A stretch of 9,572 nt of DNA, from contig CAJCHQ010000818.1 of NCBI GenBank assembly GCA_903970295.1, positions 1 through 9,572 on the forward strand, given 5' to 3'. The notes beneath the pieces are model-generated. The model had not been told where the DNA came from. It searched no databases and saw only the letters and a program-made list of their open reading frames with translations. A program made the position numbers and the translations under genes. This document shows, in pieces, positions 6,750 to 9,572 of this stretch (its first letter is position 1; every line of letters begins with the position of its first letter). Origin of the DNA: Bryobacterales bacterium (GTDB taxonomy: Bacteria > Cyanobacteriota > Vampirovibrionia > Obscuribacterales > Obscuribacteraceae).

Positions 6750-7412
6750 TTATTTGTTGAAGACATCGTACGGATCGATAGGAGCACCAACCCACCAATG
6801 TTTTTCCGGACCAAGAAGGCTTACGGAAAGATGCAGATGCGGTGTGTCTTTAGGAGCGTTGCCTGACGTGCCGACATAGCCGATGACTTGACCACGCTTT
6901 ACTTTGTCACCTTGTGTAAGACCTGGGGCATATTTTTCGAGATGAGCGTAGTAGTAGACATACTCGCCGCTCGGGTCGAATTGATAGATCGTCAACCCGC
7001 CTGGTTTGCTAAGAAAAAGTTGGGCGATAGTGCCATCTTCCAAGGCATGAATCGGGGTATTTCGAGGTGCCAGGATATCGCTTGCGCCGTGCATTGCGCC
7101 GCCATGCATTTCATAGAACGAGCCTTTGATTGTCGATGGGTCGACGCCCTCAATTGGAAACAACAAATTTCTCCTACGCAAATTTTGAATACTCGATTCT
7201 CTTTCCTGATCCGACAATACCGGCTCTGACTCGCTGCCTGCTTCTGCAGGGCGAGGGCTGAGCTGAGAGTTGGAGGAATTTCTCGACGGTAACTTTGTAT
7301 TTGACTTGCTTTCATCTTTGCCTGGCTGTAACGCGAAAGTTGCAGCGGGATACAAAATGACTGCGAACACCGCCAAAAATCGACGAGCAATAATAACAGA
7401 TGAATCAAACAA
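6750..7412 (-). CDS. Secreted M23-family (LytM/NlpD-like) metallopeptidase; start uncertain
   Basis: M23 enzymes are zinc endopeptidases that cut peptidoglycan cross-bridges or stem peptides. With the TTG start chosen here the protein has 220 residues: a signal peptide (two Arg at 10-11, hydrophobic core at about 12-27, likely cut after TFA), a polar Ser/Pro/Glu-rich linker to about residue 78, and the catalytic domain to the end. The active site is complete: HGASD (His108, Asp112), YAHL (His157) and HLHLSV (His192, His194), matching the zinc ligands and catalytic histidines of LytM. It should therefore be active, unlike the degenerate EnvC/NlpD activators. The TTG at 7410-7412 has GAGG seven bases upstream and puts the signal peptide at the N-terminus. 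The frame stays open upstream to an ATG at 7739, which would give 329 residues with two extra hydrophobic stretches, but that ATG has no ribosome binding site. The family is certain; the start is about 65% sure. It lies upstream of the L,D-transpeptidase, another wall enzyme. Confidence 0.9.
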   Translation of the reverse strand: MFDSSVIIARRFLAVFAVILYPAATFALQPGKDESKSNTKLPSRNSSNSQLSPRPAEAGSESEPVLSDQERESSIQNLRRRNLLFPIEGVDPSTIKGSFYEMHGGAMHGASDILAPRNTPIHALEDGTIAQLFLSKPGGLTIYQFDPSGEYVYYYAHLEKYAPGLTQGDKVKRGQVIGYVGTSGNAPKDTPHLHLSVSLLGPEKHWWVGAPIDPYDVFNK

Positions 7413-7519
7413 AGCAGGACCTCGAATTGACCCTGGTGAAGACGCATCAACGAAATTAGTGTTCCACTGAAAGAAAATATTATTGCGCAGGAGCAGCACC
7501 AGCAGCGGTGTCGTTACAA

Positions 7520-7541
7520 TGATCAACGAGTTTTGATCAAC
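7520..7541. repeat. Direct repeat of TGATCAAC, 14-base period
   Basis: TGATCAAC occurs at 7520-7527 and again at 7534-7541; each copy contains the palindrome TGATCA. The pair lies about 110 bases upstream of the chosen peptidase start. It may be a paired operator, or chance in A/T-rich sequence. Confidence 0.3.
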
Positions 7542-7861
7542 TAAACGTTGAAAGTATTTTCGAAATGGTATCAAATTCTCCTTGACGAAACACGATGATC
7601 TGTTGTAAGTTGGAAGTTCATACATCACTTGGAGCGACGCTATGAAAGCCGCATTCCTAAGCAAAATAAATTCAACAATCACTAACGTGAAATGCAATTT
7701 CGCGAGCGATTTTATTTTGGTCGAGAATCGCTCCACCATGCGCTATTTATTGAGCCGACTCGAGACACCGCGCCTGTGGCGCGACTCAGAGGGTGGAAAG
7801 GGATCGTCGCATACCTGTCCAGTAAATCCAGCGAACAGATAATCGTTTGGTCCTGAAAAAT

Positions 7862-7867
7862 TTGACA
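7862..7867 (+). promoter_or_regulatory. Possible -35 element (TTGACA) ahead of tRNA-Glu
   Basis: A perfect TTGACA lies 79 bases before the tRNA. No matching -10 sits at 16-18 bases; the best nearby hexamer, GATAGC at 7890-7895, is 22 bases away and a small hairpin occupies the expected position. It is a weak call. Confidence 0.25.
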
Positions 7868-7946
7868 AGCTTTGCGCCGGCTGTAAGCCGATAGCAGGCC
7901 CAGAAAGCAAATCACCCTCCAAGAAAGCGCGTCACGGGTCCAAGAC

Positions 7947-8018
7947 GGGGCTATCGTCTAGCGGCCAGGACGTCAGATTTTCACTCTGAAGACCGGGGTT
8001 CAATTCCCCGTAGCCCTA
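7947..8018 (+). tRNA. tRNA-Glu, anticodon UUC
   Basis: A full cloverleaf can be drawn by hand. The acceptor GGGGCTA (7947-7953) pairs with TAGCCCT (8011-8017), with a G-U wobble at the first pair. The D stem is GTCT/GGAC (7956-7959 with 7968-7971). The anticodon stem TCAGA/TCTGA (7973-7977 with 7985-7989) encloses TTTTCAC with anticodon TTC at 7980-7982. The variable loop has four bases. The T stem CGGGG/CCCCG (7994-7998 with 8006-8010) encloses TTCAATT. The discriminator is A at 8018 and CCA is not encoded. The UUC anticodon reads GAA and GAG, and its U34 is a normal substrate of MnmE/MnmG, whose gene is also in the window. The TCGTCTAG start of the D arm is typical of tRNA-Glu. In cyanobacteria this tRNA also supplies glutamate for tetrapyrrole synthesis; whether it does so here cannot be seen. 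Confidence 0.95.
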
Positions 8019-8039
8019 ATCATTTCCAATACAGTTGGG

Positions 8040-8071
8040 TCAGTCACCGCCCGCGGTGAGTGTCTGACTGA
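8040..8071 (+). terminator. Hairpin downstream of tRNA-Glu, possible transcript end
   Basis: TCAGTCA (8040-8046) pairs perfectly with TGACTGA (8065-8071). A competing or nested inner stem is TCACCG/CGGTGA (8044-8049 with 8054-8059) around CCCG. It begins 21 bases after the tRNA. No T run follows, so it may serve as a processing site, a 3' stabiliser, or a weak or Rho-assisted terminator instead of a classic intrinsic one. Confidence 0.35.
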
Positions 8072-8264
8072 TTGCGCGCACATTATTGTCAAAGCTCAAC
8101 CCGAAACAAATAGGATTTTACGATCGAATAATCCGGAGGAGCTATCGCTCAAGAGCCATAGCCCAAAATCATCAATTCTGCTGGAGAATCGTCCCGGCGG
8201 ATTTAAAAAGCCTGCCAAAGCCATAACCAGGCTGTCATAAGCGCATTCATTCGTATTCCCCACA

Positions 8265-8293
8265 TTGACTCGCTTCTCGCTTGAGCAGATAGT
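8265..8293 (+). promoter_or_regulatory. Sigma70-type promoter of the gene at 8322
   Basis: TTGACT (8265-8270, five of six to consensus) is separated by exactly 17 bases from GATAGT (8288-8293, four of six to TATAAT). Transcription would start near 8300, leaving a leader of about 22 bases that includes the ribosome binding site. The spacing and position make this the best promoter in the window. Confidence 0.6.
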
Positions 8294-8307
8294 TAGACTG
8301 CTATATC

Positions 8308-8312
8308 AGGAG
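8308..8312 (+). promoter_or_regulatory. Ribosome binding site of the gene at 8322
   Basis: AGGAG lies nine bases before the ATG at 8322 and supports that start. Confidence 0.7.
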
Positions 8313-8321
8313 TCGGGGCAA

Positions 8322-9572
8322 ATGGCAGACGAACCACGGTTGGACAATCCGCAATCATCAGACAGCGGCTTCAGCACCTGGGCATCCCAGGAATTGACTT
8401 CTCTATCTAACTGGTGGCACAACTTTCACCTGTTTGGCGGGTCAGGAGACGCCAAGAAGGCAGCAGCGCCTAGCCCGGCCGCCACAGATAATCACGCCGC
8501 CAAACCGGTCGACGCTCCGAAGGGTCCTGCCGCCGCAGTCACTCCGCCGCCTGAAACAATGCCCAAGCCCGACGCCAACGGCACACTGACTGTCGACTTC
8601 AAAAGCCAGTTTTTTGACGATGCCGTCCATCAGCCCAACGTGAAAAAGCTGGTGATTAACCATCAGGGCAAAGCCGACGTTCACGTAGAAGTCGAACCTG
8701 ACGGCAAAGGCGGTCAGGCATTTTGGGCTGTCGTCGATGAACCCGGTGTAAAACCGCAAGACAAAAAAAAGTTCATCCTGCCGCCTGACGTTGATTACAT
8801 CACAATCAATCAGCAAAAAATGGACGCTCAAAATAAACCAGTCTTTGACGATAAGACTAAGGCACCTGTCTATGACCAACCTACGGACAGAATTGCCGGA
8901 CAGCTGCGTTTGCAAGGTTTCAGAAATTATTTTGAAGCACCGAGTGGCGGCAATTATGGTGGTTCATCAACTGTACCGCTTCTGCGCGGGCTGACCAGCC
9001 CAGACGCACCAGCCAACGCCGGTCAAACTGGCGTTGATGATTTCATCAAGTATAGCGATCACATTCCGGCAGCGTTTCTTGCACAAGTTGACCAACAACT
9101 ACGCCACGATGCGACCGTGACCAACAGTAAGGGCGTTAAAGAAGGTACCGATGAACCGTGGTTCGAAATCATGGCGGCGCAGGTTAATACACTGCAAGCA
9201 GGGCAAGAATTAGCGCTAGCCAAGGGCGATGGCAATCCCAACAAAAATCAAGTTGCGCTCGATCGGTCGTCCCATGAAGCAGCCGTTATTCAGAAACTGA
9301 CTCTGGCCGACCAGGACTATCAGGCGGCAATGACTGCGGCCAACACTCATTTGAGTGATGATGCAAAAAATCCTCATCTGCCTACCAATGGAGTCGTTCC
9401 CAGATATTTCAACCAAACCGGGACTGTCGATTGGAACGATACTGCTGCTCAATACAACTATTACGGCAATGCCAAAGACGTGGCTACATGGCAAGATCGA
9501 CGTTTAGTTCAGGACAGCGCACGCCTCACACAGGGCATGCAATTTTATGATAAGGGTCAAGAATCTCTAGAT
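8322..9572 (+). CDS. Large unrecognised hydrophilic protein, 3' end cut by window edge
   Basis: The frame is open from the ATG at 8322 to the last base: 417 codons with no stop, so the true protein is longer. AGGAG nine bases upstream and a TTGACT/GATAGT promoter support the start and independent transcription. I do not recognise the family. There is no signal peptide and no membrane-spanning segment. The N-terminus has a Trp-rich patch (Trp20, Trp31, Trp32, ending in HLFGG), then an Ala/Pro/Lys-rich linker at about 43-86. A strand-rich region follows at about 88-165 and a central segment at about 183-225 (DRIAGQLRLQGF, then LLRGLTSPD). A more helical, Gln/Ala/Asp-rich part runs from about 245 to the window end. 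Composition is acidic and rich in Asn, Asp, Gln and Pro. It might be the head of a modular structural or secreted-by-other-route protein, or a toxin or adhesin-like protein, but nothing here decides. It is separated from the tRNA by 303 bases. Confidence 0.85.
   Translation, partial: MADEPRLDNPQSSDSGFSTWASQELTSLSNWWHNFHLFGGSGDAKKAAAPSPAATDNHAAKPVDAPKGPAAAVTPPPETMPKPDANGTLTVDFKSQFFDDAVHQPNVKKLVINHQGKADVHVEVEPDGKGGQAFWAVVDEPGVKPQDKKKFILPPDVDYITINQQKMDAQNKPVFDDKTKAPVYDQPTDRIAGQLRLQGFRNYFEAPSGGNYGGSSTVPLLRGLTSPDAPANAGQTGVDDFIKYSDHIPAAFLAQVDQQLRHDATVTNSKGVKEGTDEPWFEIMAAQVNTLQAGQELALAKGDGNPNKNQVALDRSSHEAAVIQKLTLADQDYQAAMTAANTHLSDDAKNPHLPTNGVVPRYFNQTGTVDWNDTAAQYNYYGNAKDVATWQDRRLVQDSARLTQGMQFYDKGQESLD

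Larger units (their letters stand above)
7413..7946. other. 534-base stretch upstream of the M23 gene and tRNA; no confident gene
   Basis: This covers the region between the chosen TTG start of the peptidase and the tRNA. On the minus strand the peptidase frame stays open as far as 7739 (see that gene). On the plus strand a 66-codon frame (7642-7842) has GGAG seven bases before its ATG but reads like a random sequence. It also holds a direct repeat of TGATCAAC (7520-7527 and 7534-7541), a perfect TTGACA at 7862-7867 and a small CGGCT-GTA-AGCCG hairpin at 7878-7890. Promoters for the peptidase (leftward) and the tRNA (rightward) must lie here, but none is clear. Confidence 0.45.
8019..8321. 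other. 303-base gap between tRNA-Glu and the next gene
   Basis: No protein gene is evident. In order it holds a GC-rich hairpin just after the tRNA (8040-8071), an orphan GGAGGA followed by a 9-base-pair hairpin (8135-8162), and the promoter and ribosome binding site of the gene at 8322. Confidence 0.5.

Noticed and set aside
7712..7915. 67-codon minus-strand open frame
   Set aside because: No ribosome binding site, no protein-like pattern, and it runs across the presumed promoter region of the tRNA.
8442..8915. 157-codon minus-strand open frame rich in Val, Phe and Arg
   Set aside because: Lies opposite the 417-codon plus-strand gene, which has a promoter and ribosome binding site; the minus frame has neither.
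1..9572. CRISPR array, insertion sequence, prophage or riboswitch
   Set aside because: I saw no evenly spaced repeats, no transposase or phage genes, no terminal inverted repeats with target duplications and no known riboswitch core in the intergenic regions.

Overview
The window reads as bacterial chromosome from a diderm (outer-membrane) organism with roughly even base composition. My best guess is a non-photosynthetic relative of Cyanobacteria (Melainabacteria/Vampirovibrionia, Obscuribacter-like). This is an inference from the tRNA-Glu (a G1-U72 pair and A73, as in cyanobacterial and plastid tRNA-Glu), the MCE/MlaE envelope genes and the general feel of the proteins. I could not run a search, so the placement is tentative.

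Layout. On the plus strand, 1-3561 carries a likely operon: the 3' three quarters of mnmE (tRNA wobble-uridine modification), an unrecognised 152-residue protein, and a complete thrS (threonyl-tRNA synthetase). The theme is tRNA function and translation. It meets, tail to tail across only 19 bases, a minus-strand envelope block at 3581-7412. Read in its own direction, that block is an M23 metallopeptidase, an L,D-transpeptidase, an MlaE-type permease and an MCE-domain (MlaD-type) protein. The first two act on peptidoglycan outside the cytoplasm. The last two would form part of a lipid-transport ABC system whose ATPase is not in this window. All four minus-strand genes appear to start with GTG or TTG, whereas the three plus-strand genes with visible starts use ATG.

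From about 7413 to 8321 there is no confidently called protein gene. This stretch holds a complete tRNA-Glu (UUC) at 7947-8018, a hairpin just after it, an orphan Shine-Dalgarno-like sequence next to another hairpin, and a good sigma70-type promoter at 8265-8293. That promoter drives a large unrecognised gene that starts at 8322 with a clear ribosome binding site and is still open at the last base (417 codons seen). It is the least explained coding sequence here.

Nothing points to a prophage, insertion sequence, CRISPR array or defence island. The best candidates for something new are the open-ended gene at 8322, the divergent core of the MlaE-like permease, the short protein between mnmE and thrS, and the palindrome-rich 267-base gap between the L,D-transpeptidase and mlaE.
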